This document shows positions 39,942 to 49,799 of a stretch of 64,000 nt of DNA, piece after piece; positions within the stretch are counted from its first letter, which is position 1, and the number at the start of each line of letters is the position of its first letter. This DNA is from an uncultured Planktomarina sp. (GTDB taxonomy: Bacteria > Pseudomonadota > Alphaproteobacteria > Rhodobacterales > Rhodobacteraceae), in assembly GCA_905182325.1 (NCBI GenBank), contig CAJJBD010000029.1:1-64000 (forward strand). Direction: 5' to 3'. The notes below the pieces were generated by a model that saw nothing but the letters and a program-made list of their open reading frames with translations, was not told the DNA's origin and did not search any database. A program made the position numbers and the translations under genes.

Positions 39942-41326
39942 TTTAAAGCCTCCTCCCAACGCGCAATTTGCAATCGAACTTGCTCAGGTGCCGTACCACC
40001 ATAAGACATTCGTGAAGCCACAGAATTTTCTACACTTAGTACGTCATAAACTTCACTTCTAATGCCAGAATGGACAGATTGCATTTGCTTTAATGTCAAA
40101 CCTGGTAAATCACAGTCTTGTACTTCAGCCAATGCAACTAGGCGTCCCGTAACCTCATGTGCTTCCCTAAAGGGCATATCAAGTACCCTCACCAACCAGT
40201 CCGCTAAATCAGTAGCAGTCGAGAAGCCTGACGCCGCGGCTATCTGCAGGTTGTCGCAGTTCGCCACCATATCACTCACCATGCCTACCATAGCAGCTAT
40301 CGCCAGAATTAGATTATCAGCAGCATCAAAGACCTGCTCTTTATCTTCCTGCATATCTTTTGAATATGTCAACGGAAGGCCCTTCATTACCATCATGAGG
40401 GCCACATTTGCTCCAAATATACGACCTATTTTGGCACGTATCAGTTCAGCGGCATCTGGATTTTTCTTTTGCGGCATTATGGAAGAGCCAGTTGAAAATT
40501 TATCTGAAAGGGTAACAAATCGAAACTGAGCAGAGGACCAAATCACCAACTCTTCGGCAAAGCGACTTAAGTGCATTGCGCAAATGCTGGCACAGCTAAG
40601 AAACTCAAGTGCAAAATCACGATCAGACACACTATCTAATGAATTCGCAGTAGGACAGTCAAAGCCCAACTCTTTCGCTGTCATGTCGCGGTCTATCGGA
40701 AAAGATGTACCAGCAAGGGCTGCGGCACCTAAAGGACTTTCATTCATTCGCCGTCTTGCATCTTCGAAACGAGATTTGTCTCTTGCTAACATTTCGACGT
40801 ACGCCATCATATGATGGCCCCATGTCACAGGCTGGGCAGTTTGCAGATGTGTAAAGCCAGGCATAATCCACTCAGTGCCTAACTTAGCTTGACGCAAAAA
40901 TGCTGACATAAGTGCTTCAATACCTGAAATAGCAGCATCTGTTTGATCCCGTACCCACAAACGAAAATCAGTTGCAACTTGGTCATTACGGCTCCGACCG
41001 GTATGTAAACGTCCAGAAGCATCACCAATTAACTCCGCCAAGCGAGCTTCAACGTTCATGTGGATATCTTCAAACTCCACTCTAAATGGAAATTTTTTAT
41101 CCTTAATTTCTGATAAGATGGTAAGAAGCCCTTCACGAATGGCTACACAGTCGCTATCTGATATAATACCGACGGCGCCCAACATGGCGGCGTGCGCACG
41201 GCTGCCCTGAATATCTTGTGCTGCCATACGCTGATCAAACGCAATCGAAGCATTAATAGCTTCCATAATTGCGTCTGGTCCATCAGCGAAGCGTCCGCCC
41301 CACATTTTATTTTGGGATCTAGTCAT
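39938..41326 (-). CDS. argH: Argininosuccinate lyase
   Basis: [57 protein letters not shown]. Confidence 0.98.
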   Translation of the reverse strand: MTRSQNKMWGGRFADGPDAIMEAINASIAFDQRMAAQDIQGSRAHAAMLGAVGIISDSDCVAIREGLLTILSEIKDKKFPFRVEFEDIHMNVEARLAELIGDASGRLHTGRSRNDQVATDFRLWVRDQTDAAISGIEALMSAFLRQAKLGTEWIMPGFTHLQTAQPVTWGHHMMAYVEMLARDKSRFEDARRRMNESPLGAAALAGTSFPIDRDMTAKELGFDCPTANSLDSVSDRDFALEFLSCASICAMHLSRFAEELVIWSSAQFRFVTLSDKFSTGSSIMPQKKNPDAAELIRAKIGRIFGANVALMMVMKGLPLTYSKDMQEDKEQVFDAADNLILAIAAMVGMVSDMVANCDNLQIAAASGFSTATDLADWLVRVLDMPFREAHEVTGRLVALAEVQDCDLPGLTLKQMQSVHSGIRSEVYDVLSVENSVASRMSYGGTAPEQVRLQIARWEEALK

Positions 41327-41350
41327 AGTTGAAACCTTTAGGAGTGTGTA

Positions 41351-41896
41351 ATGCGCCTCATACTTATTGCTGCTCTTTATACGGCCATTGCCTCCACTGC
41401 AAATGCAGACATGGCAAAACTTGAGTCATTAAAAGTTGACGATATGAGAAAACTTCAGTTCCACAAAGTCAGCAAACTAATTCCGAAAAGTCAATTCATC
41501 AAAGCAGACGGTGTCTCAGCTACATTATCAGAGCTACACGGAAAGGTTGTTTTATTGAATTTTTGGGCAACCTGGTGCGCACCATGCCGAAAAGAAATGC
41601 CCCAGCTTTCTGAACTACAGCGTTTGTTGAGTGGAGACGATTTCGAAGTATTGACTATAGCCACTGGACGTAATGATCCAGTTAAAATGGAATTATTTTT
41701 TGATGAAATTGGGATTAAAAACCTACCCCTTCATCGTGACCCGCAACAATTACTTGCACGCAATCTGGGGGTTTTGGGGCTACCAGCTAGCATCATACTT
41801 GATAGAGATGGACGTGAGGTTGCACGGATGCTTGGCGATGCTAATTGGAGTAGCGAAAATGCAATTGCAATTTTAAAGACCATTATTTCAAATTAG
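41351..41896 (+). CDS. TlpA-family thioredoxin-like disulfide reductase
   Basis: Signal peptide [40 protein letters not shown]. Confidence 0.93.
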   Translation: MRLILIAALYTAIASTANADMAKLESLKVDDMRKLQFHKVSKLIPKSQFIKADGVSATLSELHGKVVLLNFWATWCAPCRKEMPQLSELQRLLSGDDFEVLTIATGRNDPVKMELFFDEIGIKNLPLHRDPQQLLARNLGVLGLPASIILDRDGREVARMLGDANWSSENAIAILKTIISN

Positions 41897-42476
41897 TTCT
41901 TTCTAAGTTTTTAGCCATGCCAGATATTTTTTGGTGACGAAAGCAATTCAAGGTATGATTATTAAATAGCCCACATGCTTCCATCCAAGCATAAACTATT
42001 GTTGGACCACAAAATTTAAACCCGTATTTTTTCAAGTCCTTTGAGATTTTAGAACTAAGGGGTGATTGTGTGGGCACTTGGGCGTGGCCTGCATAGCCAC
42101 CATTAATTGGTACCCCACCTACATAGCCCCATATCCTGTCGCTGAATGACATATCTGACTCAAGCCGTAGGTAGGCCTGTGCATTCCCAATAGTAGACTC
42201 AATTTTACCCCGATGGCGTATAATATCCGAGTTCTGTAATAACGTATTTACCTCTTCTGATCCCCATTGCGCTATAATTTGAGGATCAAATCCAGCAAAA
42301 GCTAACCGAAAGGCATCTCGTTTTTTTAAAATTGTAATCCAACTTAGGCCCGCCTGAAAACCATCTAACATCAATTTCTCCCATAGAGCTCGACTATCAT
42401 ACTCAGGTATTCCCCATTCTTTATCGTGGTAGTCTAAATATATTTGATCTGACCCAACCCAACCGCAGCGTTTCAT
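41883..42476 (-). CDS. tag: DNA-3-methyladenine glycosylase I
   Basis: RCGWVGSDQIYLDYHDKEWGIPEYDSRALWEKLMLDGFQAGLSW; YGFKFCGPTIVYAWMEACGLFNNH. Confidence 0.97.
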   Translation of the reverse strand: MKRCGWVGSDQIYLDYHDKEWGIPEYDSRALWEKLMLDGFQAGLSWITILKKRDAFRLAFAGFDPQIIAQWGSEEVNTLLQNSDIIRHRGKIESTIGNAQAYLRLESDMSFSDRIWGYVGGVPINGGYAGHAQVPTQSPLSSKISKDLKKYGFKFCGPTIVYAWMEACGLFNNHTLNCFRHQKISGMAKNLERTNLK

Positions 42477-42605
42477 TTTAGTTTCCTACTTTTTCACTTT
42501 AGAAATATCTTCTGCAGAATAACCGTTGCAGTCCAAGTCATACCTTAATCCCAACATAAATTTATCTTTATCTCATTAATTTTAATTACAGAAATCAATT
42601 AAATA

Positions 42606-42637
42606 CCATTTTCTGAGAAGTAAATTTCTCAGAATGG
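42606..42637. other. Strong inverted repeat in the tag/phaA divergent region
   Basis: CCATT(T)TCTGAGAA...TTCTCAGAATGG, 12 paired bases with one bulged T. Confidence 0.55.
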
Positions 42638-42750
42638 CTTGCGCATTCGCATTATCATTTATATTTCTCATATTAAGCTTAGATAGGAAACTTGCCTGAT
42701 CAATTAGAATAAGTCCTCACGCAAAAGATAAATAATACCAAAGGAGAATT

Positions 42751-43932
42751 TTGATGACCAATATCATTATTGCATCAGCAGCACGCACAGCTGTTGGAAG
42801 TTTCGGTGGGGCATTTGCAAATACTCCAGCACATGATCTTGGCAGTGCGGTCTTGAAGGCGGTCGTAGTACGCGGCAAAATAGACAAATCCGAAGTTGAT
42901 GAAACAATATTAGGCCAAGTATTAACAGCAGGCCAAGGCCAAAATCCAGCGAGGCAAGCCCATATAAATGCTGGCCTTTCCGTTAAGGCAGCTGCGTGGA
43001 GTATAAATCAGGTCTGTGGTTCAGGACTTCGTGCCGTAGCCCTAGGCGCCCAGCATATTCAACTGGGAGATGCAAATATCGTGGTGGCTGGTGGTCAGGA
43101 AAATATGACGCTATCTCCCCATGTTTCGCATCTGCGCAGCGGCACAAAAATGGGTGATGTTAAATATATCGACAGCATGATCCGCGACGGACTTTGGGAT
43201 GCATTCAATGACTATCACATGGGTCAAACGGCTGAGAACGTGGCTGAAAAATGGCAAATCAGCCGTGAGGAGCAAGATGAGTTTGCTTTAGAAAGCCAAC
43301 ACAAAGCAGAAGCTGCACAAAAGGCTGGAAAGTTTTTTGAAGAAATAATCGCCTTTTCAATAAAATCTCGAAAAGGCGATACGATCGTCGAAGCAGATGA
43401 ATATCTTCGGCACAGTGCCACAATTGAAGCAATGCAAAAGATGAGGCCTGCATTTTTGCGTGTAGGTGGGTCTGTTACTGCCGCTAATGCATCAGGCTTA
43501 AACGATGGAGCGGCAGCAGTATTGCTTATGACGGCAGCTTCTGCTGAAAAACGTGGGATTGAGCCACTGGCTAGAATAGCTAGCTATGCAACAGCTGGGC
43601 TCGACCCCTCAATAATGGGTGCTGGACCAATTTATGCAAGCAAGAAGGCACTAGATAAAGCTGGTTGGTCAGTTAGCGACTTGGATTTAGTAGAGGCAAA
43701 TGAAGCTTTTGCCGCGCAAGCCTGTGCGGTAAATAAAGATATGGGCTGGGATCCTGCAATAGTTAATGTCAATGGCGGTGCGATCGCAATTGGGCACCCA
43801 ATTGGCGCCTCTGGCTGTCGAATTTTGAATACATTGCTATTTGAGATGAAGAGGCGTGATGCCAAACGCGGTCTCGCCACTTTATGTATTGGTGGCGGAA
43901 TGGGTGTCGCTATGTGCGTTGAACGCCCCTAG
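42751..43932 (+). CDS. phaA: Acetyl-CoA C-acetyltransferase
   Basis: [72 protein letters not shown]. Confidence 0.96.
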   Translation: MMTNIIIASAARTAVGSFGGAFANTPAHDLGSAVLKAVVVRGKIDKSEVDETILGQVLTAGQGQNPARQAHINAGLSVKAAAWSINQVCGSGLRAVALGAQHIQLGDANIVVAGGQENMTLSPHVSHLRSGTKMGDVKYIDSMIRDGLWDAFNDYHMGQTAENVAEKWQISREEQDEFALESQHKAEAAQKAGKFFEEIIAFSIKSRKGDTIVEADEYLRHSATIEAMQKMRPAFLRVGGSVTAANASGLNDGAAAVLLMTAASAEKRGIEPLARIASYATAGLDPSIMGAGPIYASKKALDKAGWSVSDLDLVEANEAFAAQACAVNKDMGWDPAIVNVNGGAIAIGHPIGASGCRILNTLLFEMKRRDAKRGLATLCIGGGMGVAMCVERP

Positions 43933-44072
43933 ATAAATTAATCTCTAACAAAATACTGGAATTAACAGGTAAATTAACAGTACAGTTTGATATTCTTTAC
44001 GAAATATAGTTGCTTATAATTATCCTTTAATGTAATTACGTTTCGTAGAAAGTAATTTAGTAGGAGTGGATT

Positions 44073-44795
44073 ATGTCTCGTATTGCCTTAGTAACTGGCG
44101 GATCCCGAGGCATCGGCGCAGCGATATCCAAAGCACTTAAAGCCGGTGGCTACACTGTTGCGGCAACGTTCTCCAGCAATGACCAAAAAGCAGAGGAATT
44201 TACTGAAGAGACTGGTATTAAAACCTACAGGTGGGATGTGGCTGACTACGATGCTTGCGCTTCAGGAATTTCTAAAATTGAATCTGACCTCGGCTTCATT
44301 GATGTACTAGTCAATAATGCCGGTATCACCCGCGATGCTCCATTTCATAAAATGACGCGCGATCAGTGGACTGATGTGATGAGAACTAACCTCGACGGCG
44401 TATTCAACATGACACATCCTATATGGCCTGGCATGCGCAATCGAAAATTTGGGCGGATTATAAATATTTCGTCGATTAATGGTCAGAAAGGTCAGTTTGC
44501 CCAAACTAATTATTCCGCAGCTAAAGCCGGCGACATCGGATTTACAAAAGCGTTAGCCCAAGAAGGCGCACGGGCAGGAATAACTGTGAACGCAATCTGT
44601 CCAGGTTACATTGCAACCGAAATGGTTATGGCAGTACCTGAAAAAATAAGGGACAGCATCGTTGCTCAAATTCCAGTAGGTCGCCTCGGACAAGCGAGCG
44701 AAATAGCCCGCTGCGTTATGTTTCTAGCCTCTGATGAAGCAAGTTTCATAACTGGGACAACGCTTACTGCAAATGGAGGCCAGTATATGGTGTAA
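44073..44795 (+). CDS. phaB: Acetoacetyl-CoA reductase
   Basis: MSRIALVTGGSRGIGAAISKAL; NNAGITRDAPFHKMTRDQW; YSAAKAGDIGFTKALAQEGA; downstream of phaA. Confidence 0.94.
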   Translation: MSRIALVTGGSRGIGAAISKALKAGGYTVAATFSSNDQKAEEFTEETGIKTYRWDVADYDACASGISKIESDLGFIDVLVNNAGITRDAPFHKMTRDQWTDVMRTNLDGVFNMTHPIWPGMRNRKFGRIINISSINGQKGQFAQTNYSAAKAGDIGFTKALAQEGARAGITVNAICPGYIATEMVMAVPEKIRDSIVAQIPVGRLGQASEIARCVMFLASDEASFITGTTLTANGGQYMV

Positions 44796-44801
44796 CCAGT
44801 T

Positions 44802-44845
44802 CGCTGTATCCGTACATAGTGCGAAACGAAATGTAGCGTTTTTTT
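44802..44845 (+). terminator. Probable terminator after phaB
   Basis: Imperfect stem CGCTGTATCCGT...ACGAAATGTAGCG followed by T7. Confidence 0.5.
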
Positions 44846-44868
44846 AGCCAACTAGTCCAGTTATACCC

Positions 44869-45036
44869 TCAAGCCTCAGATAATCTAAAAATTTCTTCTT
44901 TTAAAAATAATTTTTCTTTTTTCATTTTTGTAACTTCTAAATGATTTGCATAAGGAAGCTTTTGGGCCGTCTCCACTGCTTGATCAAGGCTAACGTGCTT
45001 TCGTTGCAACGCAGCGATTCTGGAATTAATGTTCAT
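44869..45036 (-). CDS. DUF465/YdcH family small protein (55 aa), not in ORF track
   Basis: Hand translation MNINSRIAALQRKHVSLDQAVETAQKLPYANHLEVTKMKKEKLFLKEEIFRLSEA*; GAGGAGGAAC SD. Confidence 0.85.
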   Translation of the reverse strand: MNINSRIAALQRKHVSLDQAVETAQKLPYANHLEVTKMKKEKLFLKEEIFRLSEA

Positions 45037-45153
45037 AGTTCCTCCTCTCGATTTGCGCTATACTTAACTTAAACACAAAAGCTGTAGTATGTCACGACAA
45101 GGATTCAACAAGATGTGGTATTACAATAATTTGAGCAAAAAATTGCCCAGTTC

Positions 45154-45903
45154 TCAGGAATTCCATGCAAATTGTCCACCATCACGCAATATGGAGGAAA
45201 TTTCTGGTCTATAATCAGATTGATTTTTTTTATTTTTTGTATTTGGGTGCAAACTTTTTGTTGGCAACAGTTGAAAGTCTGCTCGACCAAATTTACGCGC
45301 CCTAACCAATACCAAATGTGCTGGACGCTCATCACGTGGAGCTAAGGGCTGAACCGAGATGGAACCGAGCCGCCCCTTAAGTCCAGCCAGTACATCAGGC
45401 AAGCGCTCAACTCGTTGTATGAGAGTAAGATAACCTTTTGGTCTCAGGCGCTTGGCAGCTGTTTCGCACCAGTGTGAAAGTGGTACTTGCTCCGTCCTCC
45501 CAGATGCTCGTCCAAACTCCGGAGAGGCCGATGAAGATTCTGCCTCAAAATACGGTGGGTTCATAATGACCTGGTGGAATTGTAAATTATAAAATGGAGT
45601 TGGCTGAGACGATACATTACCTACTTCAACGTCAAATGTGAAATTATTTTGAGAAGCATTTTCTCGAGCAAGCTCGGCATATCCTGAAATAATTTCCACT
45701 CCAAACAACTTCAATTCAGGGATCCGAACTGCTAAACATAAGCTTGCGACCCCAACTCCACATCCCAACTCTAGAATGTGGTCACCGGGTTGAGCAGGAC
45801 AGGCTGCAGCCAACAATACTGGATCTATACCAGCACGATATCCAACTTTCGGCTGGTTAAGTAGCAATTTACCACCCAAAAAACCATCTTGTGTTATATC
45901 CAA
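45154..45903 (-). CDS. tRNA1(Val) (adenine-N6)-methyltransferase-like protein (TrmN6 family)
   Basis: ILELGCGVGVASLCLAVR; VIMNPPYFE; GGKLLLNQPKVGYRAGIDPVLLAAACP N-terminus typical of alphaproteobacterial TrmN6 homologues. Confidence 0.88.
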   Translation of the reverse strand: MDITQDGFLGGKLLLNQPKVGYRAGIDPVLLAAACPAQPGDHILELGCGVGVASLCLAVRIPELKLFGVEIISGYAELARENASQNNFTFDVEVGNVSSQPTPFYNLQFHQVIMNPPYFEAESSSASPEFGRASGRTEQVPLSHWCETAAKRLRPKGYLTLIQRVERLPDVLAGLKGRLGSISVQPLAPRDERPAHLVLVRARKFGRADFQLLPTKSLHPNTKNKKNQSDYRPEISSILRDGGQFAWNS

Positions 45904-46118
45904 GGACTTCCCATATCTATGTTGTTATCTCGCAGCACAGAAGCCGCAATAAAGTGGTCACGATCTGCAACCATCAAACGCTGCGGCAATATGCCAATAC
46001 TACCTTCCAAAATACTGCTATTTACGTCAAATTCGAAGCAGGCTATATGTTTGCCTTGTAATAGAACTTTAGCAAATGCCATTACTGTTGGGTCGGTGGT
46101 GCGCAACAATTCTTTCAT
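45894..46118 (-). CDS. DUF2007 domain-containing protein
   Basis: MKELLRTTDPTVMAFAKVLLQGKHIACFEFDVNSSILEGSIGILPQRLMVADRD. Confidence 0.88.
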   Translation of the reverse strand: MKELLRTTDPTVMAFAKVLLQGKHIACFEFDVNSSILEGSIGILPQRLMVADRDHFIAASVLRDNNIDMGSPWI

Positions 46119-46171
46119 TCTTCAGGCATAGTGGGCGACGCTAGTGTTTGTCGAGACATTTGGAAAAATGT

Positions 46172-47170
46172 ATGACTTTAAGTGGTACTAGATCAATCCC
46201 TCCCAACCGGCTTGCACATCTGCTAGCCGAGGACCTTGAACAAGTTAATGAGCTGATCCAGTCGTATATGAAATCAGACTACGCCCCCCGTATACCAGAG
46301 GTAACAACCCATTTAGTTGGCGCTGGGGGTAAAAGGCTTCGCCCAATGCTGACTCTTGCTGCGGCACGCATGTGCGGCTACTCAGGCCCCTTTCACATTC
46401 ATCTCGCAGCGACTGTTGAGTTTATTCATACGGCCACACTGTTGCATGATGACGTCGTAGATGAGAGCACCCGAAGGCGCGGCAGGCCTACCGCAAACTT
46501 GCTTTGGGACAACCAGTCGAGTGTTTTAGTTGGAGATTATTTGTTTTCACGCGCTTTTCAACTTATGGTTGAGACCAAAAATTTGCGTATCCTAGACATT
46601 CTTGCCAATGCCTCAGCCACAATCGCTGAAGGGGAAATACTACAACTCACAGCCTCAAAAGATATAACCACGACTGAAGAAATTTATTTTAAAGTAATTC
46701 GAGGAAAAACTGCAGCCCTTTTTGCAGCGGCAATGGAAGTTGGTGCGGTCATAGCTGAACAAGATGTAAAAATTGTTCAAGCCTTGCGTGACTATGGTGA
46801 CGCTCTTGGCATATCGTTTCAAATTGTTGACGATTTATTAGATTATCTCGGTACAGACGCGATTGGTAAAAATATTGGTGATGATTTTCGTGAACAGAAA
46901 CTAACCCTACCAGTCATAAAAGCTATAGCGTCTGCAAGTCAAAAAGAACAAACTTTTTGGACAAAATGTATTGTAAAAGGTGAACAAGCCAATAATGATT
47001 TTGAAAATGCATTAGCCATAATGACTAAACATAAGTCTTTAGAACTAACCCGCCTGCAAGCTTTAGCCTTTTCAAAAAAAGCCAAACTGGCACTTAACGC
47101 CGTTCCAGATAGCAATCTTAAGGAAATATTAATCGACTTAGCTGATTACGTTGTTGAGCGGATAAACTAA
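46172..47170 (+). CDS. ispB: Polyprenyl diphosphate synthase (octa/decaprenyl)
   Basis: LLHDDVVDESTRRRGRPT (FARM) and FQIVDDLLDY (SARM) motifs; likely start MTLSGTRSI. Confidence 0.94.
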   Translation: MTLSGTRSIPPNRLAHLLAEDLEQVNELIQSYMKSDYAPRIPEVTTHLVGAGGKRLRPMLTLAAARMCGYSGPFHIHLAATVEFIHTATLLHDDVVDESTRRRGRPTANLLWDNQSSVLVGDYLFSRAFQLMVETKNLRILDILANASATIAEGEILQLTASKDITTTEEIYFKVIRGKTAALFAAAMEVGAVIAEQDVKIVQALRDYGDALGISFQIVDDLLDYLGTDAIGKNIGDDFREQKLTLPVIKAIASASQKEQTFWTKCIVKGEQANNDFENALAIMTKHKSLELTRLQALAFSKKAKLALNAVPDSNLKEILIDLADYVVERIN

Positions 47171-48000
47171 TATTGGCCTAGCATTGGTCCTGCAACAGTC
47201 CACCATTTTGGATTTTGTTTTGAAATCATTTTAGAGCATCGCTTTGCCTGATCCAAAGTCTCAAATAGAGCAAAACAGGTAGCACCAGATCCGGACATTC
47301 TAGCCAGAATCGGGTTGCATTGTTTTAGCTGCTTTAAAACAATATTGATGACCGGTTGTATCAAGGTGGCTGGTTGCTCCAAATCATTACGGTGTTCATA
47401 AAACCAATTACGCCAACCTTTTTCATTTTTAGGAAAACTATTCATAGAGGCATTATTTTTTTTAATCAGCTTTTTGAATATATCCTCAGTTTTGATGGCC
47501 ACTCCTGGATTAACCAAGCAACAAAATAATTCAGGAAAATTCAACACTGGTGAAATGACTTCTCCAACACCTTGCATTAATACTGGCTTGGAGTGCATGC
47601 AGACTGGCACATCTGCTCCCAATTGGAGTTGGCTTGAAACATTTGGGACAGGCAATTCCCAAACTTTAGCCATCGCCTTTAAGGTGGCAGCAGCATCCGC
47701 GCTCCCACCTCCAATACCAGCTGCAACGGGCATGCTTTTGTGAAGCGTGATTTTGCTAGTGCATCGAGAGGGAAACAAGCGAGTTGCGCGCAAAATTAAA
47801 TTATTTTCGCAAACTGGTAGTTTCTTGGCTTGCGGACCAACTATATTTAATTCAGTTTTATTGGCTTTACTAAGCGTGATCCATTCACCACAGTCTAAAA
47901 ATGTTACCAAACTCTCAATTTGGTGTAGTCCATCCTCGCGATGCTTAAGGATGTGTAAACATATATTTATCTTAGCAGGTGCGCAGTGCCTAATCGTCAT
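47167..48000 (-). CDS. ispE: 4-(cytidine 5'-diphospho)-2-C-methyl-D-erythritol kinase
   Basis: APAKINICLHILKHREDGLHQIESLVTFLD; MPVAAGIGGGSADAAATL; ARMSGSGATCFALF. Confidence 0.96.
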   Translation of the reverse strand: MTIRHCAPAKINICLHILKHREDGLHQIESLVTFLDCGEWITLSKANKTELNIVGPQAKKLPVCENNLILRATRLFPSRCTSKITLHKSMPVAAGIGGGSADAAATLKAMAKVWELPVPNVSSQLQLGADVPVCMHSKPVLMQGVGEVISPVLNFPELFCCLVNPGVAIKTEDIFKKLIKKNNASMNSFPKNEKGWRNWFYEHRNDLEQPATLIQPVINIVLKQLKQCNPILARMSGSGATCFALFETLDQAKRCSKMISKQNPKWWTVAGPMLGQY

Positions 48001-49765
48001 CAGCTACCTTTAATGGCAATCGATCTTCTTTAAGCAAAACAGCATCAAGGCCAATATCTAATTTTTCCCGAACTCTGGAGGGATCAATGTCCCCTAGTTC
48101 AGTATCTTTTGTTATAAAACTTAGCGCCCGACGCCATTGGAACCGTGCCTCTATTTTTCGTCCAACCGCCCAATAGCTATCCCCCAAATGATCATTGACG
48201 ATGGGATCAGTCGCCATTAATTCTGCTGCCCGCTCGAGCTGGGAAACTGCTTCATTATAATAGCCTAGTTTGTATTGAACCCATCCGAGGCTATCAATTA
48301 TGTAGCCAGCCTTCGGCTGCGCAGCTACGGCGAGTTCAATCATGGAAAGCGCTTCTTCTAGCCGTTCTCCACGCTCAACGAGAGAATATCCCAAGTAGTT
48401 TAACACCTGAAATTGGTTTGGTGACAACTCAAGCGCATAATCAAAGTCACGCATAGCGGAGGCCCAATCACCAGCTCGTTCATGTGCAATAGCACGTACA
48501 TAAAAATTGTACCAATGCTTGGCCTCTGGCGTTTTTATAATGTCAATTGCCACGTCATACGCTTTTATCGCATCATCGAATTGACCGTCTTGCCTTAATA
48601 GATTGCCCAATGCGTCATGCACACTGCGCACCGAAGAAAAGCTCTCAGATAATTGAGTCAATACTTCAATTGCAGTCTCTGTTTTCCCAATATACGCCAG
48701 CGCCTGTGCTCGACCTAATTCCGCTTTTACAAACGCGGGGTGACTGCGCGGCACGGAATCATAGGAGGCTATGGCCAAATCATAGTTTTTTAGCTCTTCA
48801 AGCAGCTGCGCGGATAATAGTACAGCATTTATGTTTTGCGGCGCCAAATAGCTTGCAAGCCGAGTATATAGAAGTAATCCGTCTTGGCTTTCTCCATCTT
48901 GTAAGGCGAGAGCTAAAAATAAAAAAACCTCACCCACACCTTCACTCGCGTTGGTAATAATATCAAAATCTATAGCTGCTCCGGCCTTAATTCTGGAAAT
49001 CAATGCACGCACCTCCTCATCGTCAGTGTCATCATAAATTTTTGTCAAAAATGTAACAGCATCTTGCTGCCGCTCAAGTTGTACTAAAATTTGTGCATAA
49101 GCTTGGCGCCCCCGCGGAGACAAAATGACCGGCGCGGATCCTTTGACCTCTAGAATAATGCCAGCACTCTCAAAGTCACCAACCGAGGCGAGCGCCAGCG
49201 CCTTTTGGTAGATAGAAAAGCTTTGCATACCTTGCGATTTGGATGCAGCATCAAATGCTTCCAGAGCATCGCTTACTTCTCCAAGGCCCATAAGAGCCCA
49301 CCCCTTTAGTAGCCCGTCAACGGCAGGCCCAGCAACCCCATCAACTGCCAATTGGTCGATTGCACCTTTGTAATTTCCAGTTTTAAAAGCATGTGTTATT
49401 TTTAGTGCTCTTATCAGCGTAGGGTTTTCTGAGTTATTGTTTAAGAGTTCAGTTAGAGCATGGGCTTTATTAACTTCACCAGCAGCAAGGAACGTAAACA
49501 TGGCTTGATCAATTATGCTTTTATTTTCTGGGGACTGTTCAAGAGCCCGAGAAAAATAATCTGATGCAACTCCATAATTGTGGTTAACCGCCGCCTGGCG
49601 TGCGGCAAGATAGGGTCCAGAGGCATCCTGCGAATAGGCTGCTGTAGAAATAAAGCCAGCTAATATTGTCGACTTAACAAAAACCGCCAAACTACGAAAC
49701 ACAAGCGCAACCTCTATTTTAAGTTTTAAATACGTTGAATTAGTTAATGATTTAAAATTATGCAT
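47990..49765 (-). CDS. Tetratricopeptide repeat protein with signal peptide
   Basis: Multiple TPR motifs (ALELSPNQFQVLNYLGYSLVERGERLEEALSMIELAVAAQP; DSLGWVQYKLGYYNEAVSQLERAAEL). Confidence 0.88.
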   Translation of the reverse strand: MHNFKSLTNSTYLKLKIEVALVFRSLAVFVKSTILAGFISTAAYSQDASGPYLAARQAAVNHNYGVASDYFSRALEQSPENKSIIDQAMFTFLAAGEVNKAHALTELLNNNSENPTLIRALKITHAFKTGNYKGAIDQLAVDGVAGPAVDGLLKGWALMGLGEVSDALEAFDAASKSQGMQSFSIYQKALALASVGDFESAGIILEVKGSAPVILSPRGRQAYAQILVQLERQQDAVTFLTKIYDDTDDEEVRALISRIKAGAAIDFDIITNASEGVGEVFLFLALALQDGESQDGLLLYTRLASYLAPQNINAVLLSAQLLEELKNYDLAIASYDSVPRSHPAFVKAELGRAQALAYIGKTETAIEVLTQLSESFSSVRSVHDALGNLLRQDGQFDDAIKAYDVAIDIIKTPEAKHWYNFYVRAIAHERAGDWASAMRDFDYALELSPNQFQVLNYLGYSLVERGERLEEALSMIELAVAAQPKAGYIIDSLGWVQYKLGYYNEAVSQLERAAELMATDPIVNDHLGDSYWAVGRKIEARFQWRRALSFITKDTELGDIDPSRVREKLDIGLDAVLLKEDRLPLKVADDD

Positions 49766-49799
49766 AACTCAAATTCTCTCATTCAATAATAAAAACTTA

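Noticed and set aside
42511-42532. CTGCAG...TTGCAG sequences upstream of phaA considered as PhaR binding sites
   Set aside because: Spacing does not match the CTGC-N3/4-GCAG pattern.
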